Source: JAEXOD01 sp043805435
GTDB lineage: Bacteria > Bacteroidota > Ignavibacteria > Ignavibacteriales > Melioribacteraceae
DNA: 64,000 nucleotides
Assembly (NCBI GenBank): GCA_043805435.1
Contig: JAZDHY010000022.1
Coordinates: 1 to 64,000, forward strand
Direction of reading: 5' to 3'
Of the stretch, positions 44,981 through 53,255 are shown piece after piece (within the stretch, counting starts at the first letter, position 1; each line of letters starts with the position of its first letter). A program made the translations under genes and the position numbers. The notes beneath the pieces are model-generated. The model did no database searches. It had not been told where the DNA came from and saw only the letters and a list, made by a program, of their open reading frames with translations.

Positions 44981-45809
44981 AATAAAAGCACCGGCAAAAA
45001 TTAATATTGGATTAAATATTACTTCCCGTCGAACAGATGGTTATCATAATCTTGAAACAATATTTTATCCAATTAACGATTTGTTTGATGTAATAAAAAT
45101 TTCCAAATCTAAAACGTCTTCTTTTAGATGCAATGTAAAAGAAATTGATGTTGATATGAACAATTTAATAATTGCAGCAAAAACTAAATTAGAAAAATAT
45201 TCAGGAAAAAAACTTCATACAGATATCTATTGCGAAAAAAATATTCCAATTGGGGCAGGATTAGGCGGAGGCAGCTCGGATGCAGCGGCAACTTTAATTT
45301 CTCTAAACGAGATGTTTGAACTTGGAATTAAATATGATGATATGGTAAAAATTGCTCTCGATTTGGGTTCTGATGTTCCTTTTTTCTTAAAAGCAAAACC
45401 GGCATATGCAAGCGGCAGAGGTGAAGAATTGGAATTATTGGATTTTTCTATTGAACTTCCAATTATATTAATAAATCCTAATATACATATTTCAACAAAA
45501 GAAGCGTTTTCTTCTATTACCCCCTTAAAATCTAAGCATAAATTGAATAATGTTATTATTGATTCAAAAATTGATTTTGAATACCTTAAAAAACATATAA
45601 AAAATGATTTTGAATTATCAATATTTAATAAATACCCTTTATTGCGCGAAATTAAAGATAAACTTCATCATCTTGGTGCAAAATTTACAATAATGAGTGG
45701 CAGCGGTTCAACAATATATGCTATTTTTAGCAATATAAATCAAGCCCGTATGGTGTATAATTCATTTCCAAATACTTATTTTAGATTTTTAAGTCTGCCT
45801 TCATCTTAA
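44967..45809 (+). CDS. ispE: 4-diphosphocytidyl-2-C-methyl-D-erythritol kinase
   Basis: GHMP kinase of the MEP isoprenoid pathway. With the ATG at 44967 the protein has 280 residues. It has APAKINIGLNI, RRTDGYHNLETIF, the ATP-binding PIGAGLGGGSSDAAATL (94-110) and LGSDVPFF. A TTG one codon upstream is an alternative. It overlaps the homocysteine methyltransferase by 14 bases and the converging kinase gene by 29 bases. Confidence 0.95.
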   Translation: MNHIEIKAPAKINIGLNITSRRTDGYHNLETIFYPINDLFDVIKISKSKTSSFRCNVKEIDVDMNNLIIAAKTKLEKYSGKKLHTDIYCEKNIPIGAGLGGGSSDAAATLISLNEMFELGIKYDDMVKIALDLGSDVPFFLKAKPAYASGRGEELELLDFSIELPIILINPNIHISTKEAFSSITPLKSKHKLNNVIIDSKIDFEYLKKHIKNDFELSIFNKYPLLREIKDKLHHLGAKFTIMSGSGSTIYAIFSNINQARMVYNSFPNTYFRFLSLPSS

Positions 45810-47214
45810 TTTTTCTTAGTGGTGATAGCTCCAACTTGGAAGGCAGCGGTATAGTTATTTTTACTTTTGTACCGGGTCTTTCTGCCGTTCCTATATCCGA
45901 AGGGCTGTCAATTTCCAAAATTCCGTTTATTTTTTCTAAAATTTCTATTACAACCGAAAGCCCCATTCCGCTTCCTTCATAATTTTTGTTTTTTGTATTT
46001 GATGCTCTGTAAAACTGTGAAAAAACTTTATTTATTTCTTCCTTTGGAATACCAATTCCGTTGTCATTAAAAGTTATGATTAAATTGTTATCAAATTCGT
46101 AAATTAAAATATCAATAAGTCCATCATTTTGTGTATATTTTATGGAATTTGATAAAATATTTGAGAAAGCAATTTCAGTAAGCACTTTATCCCCTTTTAG
46201 CGGGATAAGTAAATTAGACTCATCATTAAATATTATTTGAATGTTTTTGGCTTTACATTGTTCATTTAATTTTTCAATAATATTTTTTAAAAGTTCGCTA
46301 ATTTCTAAATTTTCGTCGTTATGAACATTAAGCAGTCGTAATCTGCTGATTTTAAGAATGCTATTTATCAAATTTATTGATTCTTCAGTCCTTTTTTTAG
46401 CTCTTATTAATTTTTCTTCAACTTCTGTACTTATTGGACCAACATATTTTTGTAATACTATATCAACAATTGATTGAACTGCTGCCACAGGAGTTTTAAT
46501 TTCGTGTACAATTCCCATAATATATTTTTGTTTTTCTATTTCAACATCTTTTAATTTTTGAATACTATCAACCAATTGCTGTTCGCGCAAATATAACTGC
46601 CGTGCTATTTTATTAGCTAAAAATACACTGCTAAGCATCATTGTGCCAAAAACAAGTATAAAAAGAATAACAAATGCAGGTGGATGATTAATCTCGGTTA
46701 TATGTAATCCTGCAATAATATGAGTACCAATAAAATTATAATGTTGCAGAAATATCATAATTGAATATGAAAAGATTACAAGAAGACATACTCCATAAAT
46801 AATATATCCGGGTAAAATTAAGCTTCCAATTATCATATGGAAAATATAAAAAAGATATATTGGCGAATTTATTCCGCCTGTATAATAGACAAGGATGGTT
46901 AATAATATTAAATCCAATACCATTTGAATTAATGATAAATGCATTTTATTAAATTTATCAACTGAACATCCAACATGGGGTCTTATTTTTTGGATAGAGA
47001 TGTTATATAAAACAATAATTAACGAAACTAAACTTATTGCCCAAATTTGTTTAATTGATAATTGAAGATTTAATAAATAATTTGAAATAAATAAAAAAAG
47101 GATAAGCATAAGAACAGCTAAATATCTAAGCTTAATAAATAGAGAATTTCTTCTGCTGATTGCATCCCAAAATTCGTCATAAAATAATGCCCACTCGGGA
47201 ACTAATTTTATCAT
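45781..47214 (-). CDS. RegB/PrrB-like membrane histidine kinase
   Basis: The 477-residue kinase has an N-terminal block of about six membrane helices. In it YYTGGINSPIYLFYIFH resembles the quinone-sensing GGxxNPF loop of RegB/PrrB redox kinases. Then come HisKA (H237 in GIVHEIKTPVAAV) and an ATPase domain (NDNGIGIPKEEINKVF, GSGMGLSVVIEIL). The ATG at 47214 with AAGAG upstream is preferred to a GTG at 47220. It follows the hydrogenase operon's terminator by only 27 bases on the same strand, so it may report redox state to this operon. The redox role is inference. Confidence 0.87.
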   Translation of the reverse strand: MIKLVPEWALFYDEFWDAISRRNSLFIKLRYLAVLMLILFLFISNYLLNLQLSIKQIWAISLVSLIIVLYNISIQKIRPHVGCSVDKFNKMHLSLIQMVLDLILLTILVYYTGGINSPIYLFYIFHMIIGSLILPGYIIYGVCLLVIFSYSIMIFLQHYNFIGTHIIAGLHITEINHPPAFVILFILVFGTMMLSSVFLANKIARQLYLREQQLVDSIQKLKDVEIEKQKYIMGIVHEIKTPVAAVQSIVDIVLQKYVGPISTEVEEKLIRAKKRTEESINLINSILKISRLRLLNVHNDENLEISELLKNIIEKLNEQCKAKNIQIIFNDESNLLIPLKGDKVLTEIAFSNILSNSIKYTQNDGLIDILIYEFDNNLIITFNDNGIGIPKEEINKVFSQFYRASNTKNKNYEGSGMGLSVVIEILEKINGILEIDSPSDIGTAERPGTKVKITIPLPSKLELSPLRKIKMKADLKI

Positions 47215-47240
47215 AGTCACTCTTAATTAATTAAGAATAA

Positions 47241-47264
47241 AAAAGCCGGAAAAATCCGGCTTTT
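47241..47264 (-). terminator. Intrinsic terminator of the hydrogenase operon
   Basis: AAAAGCCGGA, loop AAAA, TCCGGCTTTT: 10 perfect base pairs. On the minus strand the stem is followed by a T-rich run (TTTTTTATTCTT). It starts 10 bases after the hydA1 stop. The RegB-like kinase starts just downstream, so read-through may feed it. Confidence 0.9.
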
Positions 47265-47273
47265 ACAAAACAA

Positions 47274-49193
47274 TTATGCTATATACTTTCCTCTTTTTAC
47301 ATAATGAGTATGAAGAAGTTTATGTGACTTATGACCACAAGGACCATCTGTTAAAAATTCTTCATAAAGTTTTAGAACATGTTCATTTTCATGCGATTTA
47401 CGTAATTCGAGTTCGGAATCTTCTTTGTAAATAGCTTCGGCACGTTTTTGACGAATAGCTTCACTAGTTGGAATAGGTTGTCCTCCACCGCCAATACAGC
47501 CGCCAGGACATGCCATAAACTCAATAAAATGACATTCGCTAAACTTACCACCAGCATTTATATCTTCCATAACTTTTTTAGCATTTGCTGTCCCATGAAC
47601 AACAGCAACTTTTAAAGTTGCTCCTTTTAACCAATCCCAATTAGGTACTAAATGTTTTAATATCTCAGGAACCGGTCCCATATTTTCGCCTAAAGGAAGT
47701 TCAACGTATTTAATACCTTCAAAACCTCTAACAGGTATTACGTTCATATTGCTAAATAAATCTTCAACCTTAATTCCAAGTACTAATTCAACTACTGTAC
47801 GAATTGCTGCTTCCATAACACCACCGGTAGCACCAAAAATTAAACCTGCACCCGATGCATCACCAAACGGATTATCAAAATGCGATTTTGGCATTTCAGG
47901 TAAATGAATTCCGGCTTCTTTAATCATTTTTGCTAATTCGCGAGTTGTTAAACCATAGTCCACATCCTGATAGCCCGAATCTTGCATTTCAGGTCTATTG
48001 CATTCAAATTTTTTAGCAGAACAAGGCATAACAGCAACTGAGATAATATCTTTAGGGTCAATTCCTTTCTTTTCGGCATAATAAGTTTTAATTAGTGCAC
48101 CAAACATCTGTTGCGGAGATTTTGCACTACTTAAATTTTCAAGATTTTCAGGATAAAAATGTTCAAGATATTTTACCCATCCCGGCGAGCAGGAAGTAAA
48201 CTGTGGAAGTGCAACTGTTTGGTCTTTTAAAACCAATGCTTTGTATAAACGCAAAATCAGCTCCGTTCCTTCTTCCATAATTGTTAAATCGGCAGAAAAA
48301 TTTGTATCAAAAACCGAGTCAAAACCAATTCTTCTTAAAGCTGTATTAAGTTGATATGTCATTGAATTTCCCGGTTCTAATCCAAACTCTTCACCAATTG
48401 CAGCACGTGGGGATGGCGCTGTTTGAATTACTACATGTTTTGTAGGATCATCAATTGCATTCCAAATTTCGTCCGATGGATCATTTGCATGTAAAGCACC
48501 TGTTGGACAGCGATTTATACATTGGCCGCAATTAATACAAACAACATCTGCAAGAGGTCTTTCCATAAATGTGCCAATAGTAGTTTTGTCTCCCCGATTA
48601 ATTGCTTCAAGTACTCCGACTTCCTGTAAATCGATACAAGTTCTAACACATCTTTTACATAAAATACACTTATCCATATCTCTAATAACAGCAAACGAAG
48701 ATTTATCTATTTCATGATGTGATTCTTTAACATGTCCAAAGGTATAGTGATCTACGCCATATTCATTGGCTAATGATTGCAATTCGCAATTATTATTTTT
48801 AACACATGAATAACATTCACCATAATGTTCGCTTAACATTAAATCGATAATATGTCTTCTTGCTTTTCTTACTAAGGAAGAAGATGTTTTTATTTTTAAA
48901 GGTGCGGTAATAGGAAATGCGCAAGAAGCCTGCAATGTTCTCATACCTTCAACTTCAACAACACAAATACGACATACACCGGCAATACATAAATCATCGT
49001 GATGGCATAAAGTTGGTATATGAATTCCGTTCATTTTGCATGCGTCTAAAATTGTTGTACCTAAAGGAACAATAACTTTTTTATCGTTAATTTCAATTGA
49101 AATTGTTCCGCCAATAGTATTTGTATCAACCGGTTTTTCAACAATGTGTGCTTTTTGGCTTTCAGGTGCTCTTGTTTTATCTTTAATTTCCAT
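47274..49193 (-). CDS. hydA1: [FeFe] hydrogenase catalytic subunit HydA, copy 1
   Basis: The 639-residue catalytic subunit of an NADH-linked [FeFe] hydrogenase has an N-terminal extension of about 25 residues, a [2Fe-2S] ferredoxin domain (CxxxxCxxC, CAF), and the His-Cys cluster segment HYGECYSCVKNNNC. Two [4Fe-4S] clusters (CILCKRCVRTC; CINCGQCINRCP) precede the H-cluster domain with MPCSAKKFE and MACPGGCIGGGGQP. The first H-cluster motif reads FTSCSPGW (C335, S336): a serine stands where the usual second cysteine binds the [4Fe-4S] subcluster. The ATG at 49193 (GGAGG five bases upstream) is preferred over 49226; it overlaps hydB1 by 11 bases. Confidence 0.93.
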   Translation of the reverse strand: MEIKDKTRAPESQKAHIVEKPVDTNTIGGTISIEINDKKVIVPLGTTILDACKMNGIHIPTLCHHDDLCIAGVCRICVVEVEGMRTLQASCAFPITAPLKIKTSSSLVRKARRHIIDLMLSEHYGECYSCVKNNNCELQSLANEYGVDHYTFGHVKESHHEIDKSSFAVIRDMDKCILCKRCVRTCIDLQEVGVLEAINRGDKTTIGTFMERPLADVVCINCGQCINRCPTGALHANDPSDEIWNAIDDPTKHVVIQTAPSPRAAIGEEFGLEPGNSMTYQLNTALRRIGFDSVFDTNFSADLTIMEEGTELILRLYKALVLKDQTVALPQFTSCSPGWVKYLEHFYPENLENLSSAKSPQQMFGALIKTYYAEKKGIDPKDIISVAVMPCSAKKFECNRPEMQDSGYQDVDYGLTTRELAKMIKEAGIHLPEMPKSHFDNPFGDASGAGLIFGATGGVMEAAIRTVVELVLGIKVEDLFSNMNVIPVRGFEGIKYVELPLGENMGPVPEILKHLVPNWDWLKGATLKVAVVHGTANAKKVMEDINAGGKFSECHFIEFMACPGGCIGGGGQPIPTSEAIRQKRAEAIYKEDSELELRKSHENEHVLKLYEEFLTDGPCGHKSHKLLHTHYVKRGKYIA

Positions 49194-50391
49194 GGTTTCC
49201 TCCATTACTATTGTTGAATATCTCATCTCTGAAATTTTCCAAGATTGATATAAAAGAATTTGGTGATGATTGTCCTAAACCGCATTTTGAGGCAACTTGC
49301 ATTGTTTTACCCAATTCTTTCAACTTGTTAATATACGCGAACGTATAATTATTGTTTTCAATCATTTCAACGCCTTCCAGCAATTTTACATTTCCAATTC
49401 TGCAAGGAGTGCATTGACCACAAGATTCTTCAACAAAGAATTCCATGAAATTTTTTAATACTTTAATCATACTTCTGCTTTCGTTAAAAATCATAATAGA
49501 ACCACCGGTAGCTACATCTTCGTAAGATATGGTCCGGTTAAATTGCAATTTGGGAATACATACTCCAGATGCTCCACCAATTTGAATAGCTTTTGTATTT
49601 TTTGCATCAACTAATTCAAGCAAATCAGTAATTCTTGTACCAAAATGAATTTCGTAAACTCCCGGGTTATTACAATCACCGGAAACAGAAAGAAGTTTTG
49701 AACCCGAAGATTTATCTGTACCAAATTGTTTAAACCATGCTCCACCTTTTACAGTAATTTGAGCAACGGATGCTAAAGTTTCCACGTTATTAACAGTAGT
49801 CGGTTTTCCCATAAATCCGGTATTTACCGGAAATGGAGGTCTGTTTCTAGCTTCACCTCTATGTCCTTCTAAGGATTCAATAAGGGCGGTTTCTTCGCCG
49901 CAAACATATGCTCCGGCACCCAATCTTATACTTATATCAAAGTTGAAGTTAGTCTTGCCTAAAATGTTATTTCCTAACAAGTTAGCAGCCCTCATCTCAT
50001 CTAAATAGTTAAGAAGATCCTTTAACATATATTCATATTCACCTCTTAAATATACTATTCCTTCCTCAGCACCAACAACGTATCCGCCAATTACCATTCC
50101 TTCAAATACCAATTCCGGATATTCCTGCAATAAAACTCTATCCTTAAAAGTACCGGGTTCACCTTCATCGGCATTGCATATAACATATTTTTTATCACTT
50201 TTGGCAGCTGCTGTTAGCATCCATTTTGTTGCTGTCGGAAAACCTGCTCCACCGCGGCCTTTAAGTTTTGATTCTCTAATTTCAAACAAAATATCTTCAC
50301 GAGTTTTTGTGAGAATTTTTTTAATACCGTCACCAGGAGTATATTCAGAAAAAATAACGGGTCCTTTCCTATTTTTTTCGATAATTTCCAT
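49183..50391 (-). CDS. hydB1: NADH-binding subunit HydB/NuoF, short form
   Basis: The 402-residue NuoF-like flavoprotein binds FMN and NADH (KGRGGAGFPTATKW, GAGAYVCGEETALIESLEG) and one [4Fe-4S] cluster (C324, C327, C330, C370). Unlike hydB2 in the same operon it lacks both the N-terminal thioredoxin-like [2Fe-2S] domain and the C-terminal two-[4Fe-4S] ferredoxin domain. In known trimeric hydrogenases this short form is associated with NADH-linked, ferredoxin-independent enzymes (recalled, not checked). It lies 9 bases after hydC1. Confidence 0.92.
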   Translation of the reverse strand: MEIIEKNRKGPVIFSEYTPGDGIKKILTKTREDILFEIRESKLKGRGGAGFPTATKWMLTAAAKSDKKYVICNADEGEPGTFKDRVLLQEYPELVFEGMVIGGYVVGAEEGIVYLRGEYEYMLKDLLNYLDEMRAANLLGNNILGKTNFNFDISIRLGAGAYVCGEETALIESLEGHRGEARNRPPFPVNTGFMGKPTTVNNVETLASVAQITVKGGAWFKQFGTDKSSGSKLLSVSGDCNNPGVYEIHFGTRITDLLELVDAKNTKAIQIGGASGVCIPKLQFNRTISYEDVATGGSIMIFNESRSMIKVLKNFMEFFVEESCGQCTPCRIGNVKLLEGVEMIENNNYTFAYINKLKELGKTMQVASKCGLGQSSPNSFISILENFRDEIFNNSNGGNHGN

Positions 50392-50400
50392 ATTTCATCC

Positions 50401-50874
50401 CTATTTAATGTCGTTTAAAATTTCAACTGCACGTTCGGGTGTAAGCTTGCTGTAAATTTTATCATTTACCAACATGGCCGGACCTTGATCGCACATTCCT
50501 AAACAATTAGCATAATCCAGGGTAAACTTTTTATCTTTAGTTGTTTCCCCAAACTTTACACCAAGTTCACGTTCAATTGCTTTGGCAACATTTTCTTTGC
50601 CGTGCATATCGCAAGTAATTGTTTGGCATAATCTTACAATGTTTCTTCCTTTTGGAGTGGAATTTAAAAATGAATAAAAAGAAATAACACTGAATACTTC
50701 AACGGGATGAATATCTAATAAACGGGCTACTTCTTGTTGGGCAAAATCGGAAACATAACTATGTTTTTTTTGAATTTCCTGTAAAATAGATAATAATGCC
50801 GATCTTGAATTGCCATAATTTTCAACAAGTTTTTCAATTTCTTCGGTCAAAGAATTTTTTTCTGTAACTAACAT
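50401..50874 (-). CDS. hydC1: Hydrogenase subunit HydC/NuoE, copy 1
   Basis: The 157-residue thioredoxin-like [2Fe-2S] protein has ligands C83, C88, C124 and C128 (CQTITC, CLGMC). An N-terminal helical segment is followed by GRNIVRLCQTITCDMHG. It carries electrons between HydB and HydA. It starts 13 bases after the stand-alone receiver gene and precedes hydB1. Confidence 0.93.
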   Translation of the reverse strand: MLVTEKNSLTEEIEKLVENYGNSRSALLSILQEIQKKHSYVSDFAQQEVARLLDIHPVEVFSVISFYSFLNSTPKGRNIVRLCQTITCDMHGKENVAKAIERELGVKFGETTKDKKFTLDYANCLGMCDQGPAMLVNDKIYSKLTPERAVEILNDIK

Positions 50875-50887
50875 ATTTTTTTTCTCC

Positions 50888-51259
50888 TTATTTCTTAGCT
50901 AAAAGATTTTCAACTTTGGTAACTAACAATTCTGGAGAAATTGGTTTTTCAACAAAATCATCAACTGGAACCATTTCACCTGATCCGTATTGAAAACCGA
51001 TAGTTTTTGAAACCGAAGTGTACATAAGAATTGGAATTGTAATATTTTCGCGACGGAACTTTTGCGCCAAAAAGAATCCATCATCAGGTTCGTCCATCAT
51101 TACATCAAGAATAATTAATTGGGGCTGGTTTTCTTTAACAATATTGTAACCATCACCAGGATTATTTGCTGTAATCACATTGTATCCTCGTGATCGTAAT
51201 ACAAGACTTGTAGCTTCAATTATATCCGGATCGTCGTCGATAATTGCTATTAATGCCAT
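50888..51259 (-). CDS. Single-domain response regulator in the hydrogenase operon
   Basis: The 123-residue receiver has phospho-acceptor D52 (LIILDVMMDEPDDGF), IIDDDPDI and KP in VEKPISPE. The loop after beta 4 (TIGFQYGSGEMVPVDDF) is longer than in CheY and resembles the one in the receiver at 52835-53233. That places both in the same variant subfamily. There is no output domain. It lies between the REC-PAS-kinase and hydC1. Confidence 0.9.
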   Translation of the reverse strand: MALIAIIDDDPDIIEATSLVLRSRGYNVITANNPGDGYNIVKENQPQLIILDVMMDEPDDGFFLAQKFRRENITIPILMYTSVSKTIGFQYGSGEMVPVDDFVEKPISPELLVTKVENLLAKK

Positions 51260-51281
51260 AAATTGCTCCTGCTTTTTTTAC

Positions 51282-52748
51282 TTAGTTATTTATTGGTAGT
51301 TGTATATTAAATGTGGTACCTTTTCCGTACTCACTTTCAACTTCTATTTTGCCATGATAAGAATCAACAATCCTTTTTACAATTGTTAATCCTAAACCTG
51401 TTCCGCTTACCCCACGTGTATATTCGTTTTTTGCTCTGTAAAATTCTTGGAATAATTTATTCCTTTCTTCGGGCTTCATTCCAATACCTGTATCGCAAAT
51501 AATAACATTTATATAATTGATTGAACAAAATACTTTAATTGTTATTACACCTTTATCTTTATTATATTTAATTGCATTACTTAAAATATTTGTAAATAAA
51601 CGGATTATTTCATTCTGGTCGCCATTAAAAATTATTGATTTATCGGGATATTCAGTAACAATTTCCAATCCTTTTTTCTTAAGGTCCAATTCCAAAAATT
51701 GTACCGTTGAATCAAGTAATTCAATAATGTTCAAGGATTCAATCTCTCTCTGTTTTGTTTTCATCTCCATTCTGGAAATGTCTAACAAATCGTTAACTAA
51801 GTCTAAAAGACCTCTTAATCTTATTACAGACCGAGATAAAAACTCTTTTTGTTGTTCATACGATACATTTAAATTCTCATCTAAAATAATTTTCAAAAAT
51901 CCTTGTACAGCGGCAACCGGAGTCTTTAATTCGTGGGCAACCATAGAAACAAACTGAGATTTTACTAATTCAATTTTTTTGAATTCCGTAATATTTCGAA
52001 TAACAATAACTATTCCTGCAAACTCACCATCGGCATTTAAAATTGGAGAGCAATTTGCTTCAACAAATAGTTCGTTATTGGGTTTGATTTCAACTTGAGT
52101 AGAATAAGCTTTTTTTATTAAACTTTTAGATTCTATATATTTATTTACTAATTTAATAATCTCTTTAGGTAATTTATTTAGTATATATTCGCCAATTTGG
52201 AGTTCCGAAAAATCTAAATTTTTTAGTGCGCTATTATTAAAATAAGCAAGTTCGCCAACAGTATTTATAACCAAAACACCATCAGTAATACTATTAATAA
52301 TTGTACGCAGTCGACTTTTTTCGTAGGATATTTCTAAAAGATTAGTTTCTCTTTCTTTTCGTAATCTTTCGGCCTCAACAACCAATAAACGATGTTTATA
52401 GCCAATATCTAAGTGGTGTAAAATTTCTTCGGGAGTAAATGGTTTTGGTATGTAATTATATGCTCCAAGACGGGTAGATTCAATTGCAGTTTCAATACTT
52501 GCGTAAGCAGTAGCAATAAAACAGACTGTATTGGGAAATACAGCCTTAATTTTTTGCAGAACTTCAAGTCCTTCTATATCGGGCATTTTTAAATCAATTA
52601 CTGCTAAATCAAATTCCGATTCAGTTCCTTTCTTAATTCCTTCTGTTCCATTTTCAGCAGTATCAACAACAAATCCCTCCGATTCAAGTAACCTTTTAGT
52701 ACCTAACCGGAGTCCTTTTTCATCATCAACAATTAAAACTTTAGCCAT
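51282..52748 (-). CDS. REC-PAS-histidine kinase
   Basis: The 488-residue soluble kinase has a receiver (D52 in AVIDLKMPDIEGLEV), a coiled linker, and a PAS domain (about 142-255: LRTIINSITDGVLVIN...LAYFNNSALKNLDF). HisKA (H272 in SMVAHELKTPVAAV) and an ATPase domain (CDTGIGMKPEERNKLF; GTGLGLTIVKRI) follow. The ATG at 52748 is preferred over GTG at 52763. It may receive phosphate from the hydrogenase-kinase fusion through its receiver. No DNA-binding domain is present. Confidence 0.92.
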   Translation of the reverse strand: MAKVLIVDDEKGLRLGTKRLLESEGFVVDTAENGTEGIKKGTESEFDLAVIDLKMPDIEGLEVLQKIKAVFPNTVCFIATAYASIETAIESTRLGAYNYIPKPFTPEEILHHLDIGYKHRLLVVEAERLRKERETNLLEISYEKSRLRTIINSITDGVLVINTVGELAYFNNSALKNLDFSELQIGEYILNKLPKEIIKLVNKYIESKSLIKKAYSTQVEIKPNNELFVEANCSPILNADGEFAGIVIVIRNITEFKKIELVKSQFVSMVAHELKTPVAAVQGFLKIILDENLNVSYEQQKEFLSRSVIRLRGLLDLVNDLLDISRMEMKTKQREIESLNIIELLDSTVQFLELDLKKKGLEIVTEYPDKSIIFNGDQNEIIRLFTNILSNAIKYNKDKGVITIKVFCSINYINVIICDTGIGMKPEERNKLFQEFYRAKNEYTRGVSGTGLGLTIVKRIVDSYHGKIEVESEYGKGTTFNIQLPINN

Positions 52749-52776
52749 ATTTTCCAAGGTCACACTAAATAAGATT

Positions 52777-52796
52777 TTTATATCTTAAGATATAAA
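52777..52796. promoter_or_regulatory. 20-bp perfect palindrome inside the hydrogenase operon
   Basis: TTTATATCTT followed directly by its complement AAGATATAAA, with no loop. It occupies the 86-base gap between the receiver gene and the REC-PAS-kinase gene, the largest gap in the operon. It suits a dimeric regulator site or a structured mRNA end; with an all-AT centre it is weak as a terminator. Confidence 0.5.
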
Positions 52797-52834
52797 TGTT
52801 TTTTGAAAAATAAAACTACTTTTTAAGAAAAATG

Positions 52835-53233
52835 TTAAAAATTCTCTAGTTTTGAAATTAATTCTTCAACAACTACCGGTTTATTTAATAAGCCGTCACA
52901 ATTGATCCATTCTCTTTCTTCTTTTGTATCCGAACTAAATTTAAATCCGGTTTCGTAAGTTGCAGAAGTAAGCATAAAAACAGGGATTTTTTTACCATGT
53001 TCAGTTTTCTTAATTCTGTGGCAAAGGATAAAACCTGAATCGTGTTGTTCCATAATTAAATCAACAATACAAGCATCAGGTTTTTCTTGAGTGAAAACTT
53101 TATATCCTTCTTCTCCCGATTCTGCTGTAATAACTGAAAAACCTTTTGATTCGAGTAATAATTTATTCTGCTCCAGCAGATCGATATCATCATCAACAAG
53201 TAAAAGCTTTTTAAATCTTTCGTTAACTTCCAT
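52835..53233 (-). CDS. Response regulator next to the sensory hydrogenase
   Basis: The 132-residue receiver has LLVDDDIDLL, D58 in ACIVDLIMEQHDSGF, MLTSATYETGFKFSSDT and LNKPV. The extended loop (GFKFSSDTKEEREWINC) is shared in form with the receiver at 50888-51259. There is no output domain. AGGAG precedes the ATG. It directly follows the hydrogenase-kinase fusion, so it is the most likely phosphate acceptor. Confidence 0.9.
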   Translation of the reverse strand: MEVNERFKKLLLVDDDIDLLEQNKLLLESKGFSVITAESGEEGYKVFTQEKPDACIVDLIMEQHDSGFILCHRIKKTEHGKKIPVFMLTSATYETGFKFSSDTKEEREWINCDGLLNKPVVVEELISKLENF

Positions 53234-53255
53234 AATAAAAAAACTCCTTTATATT

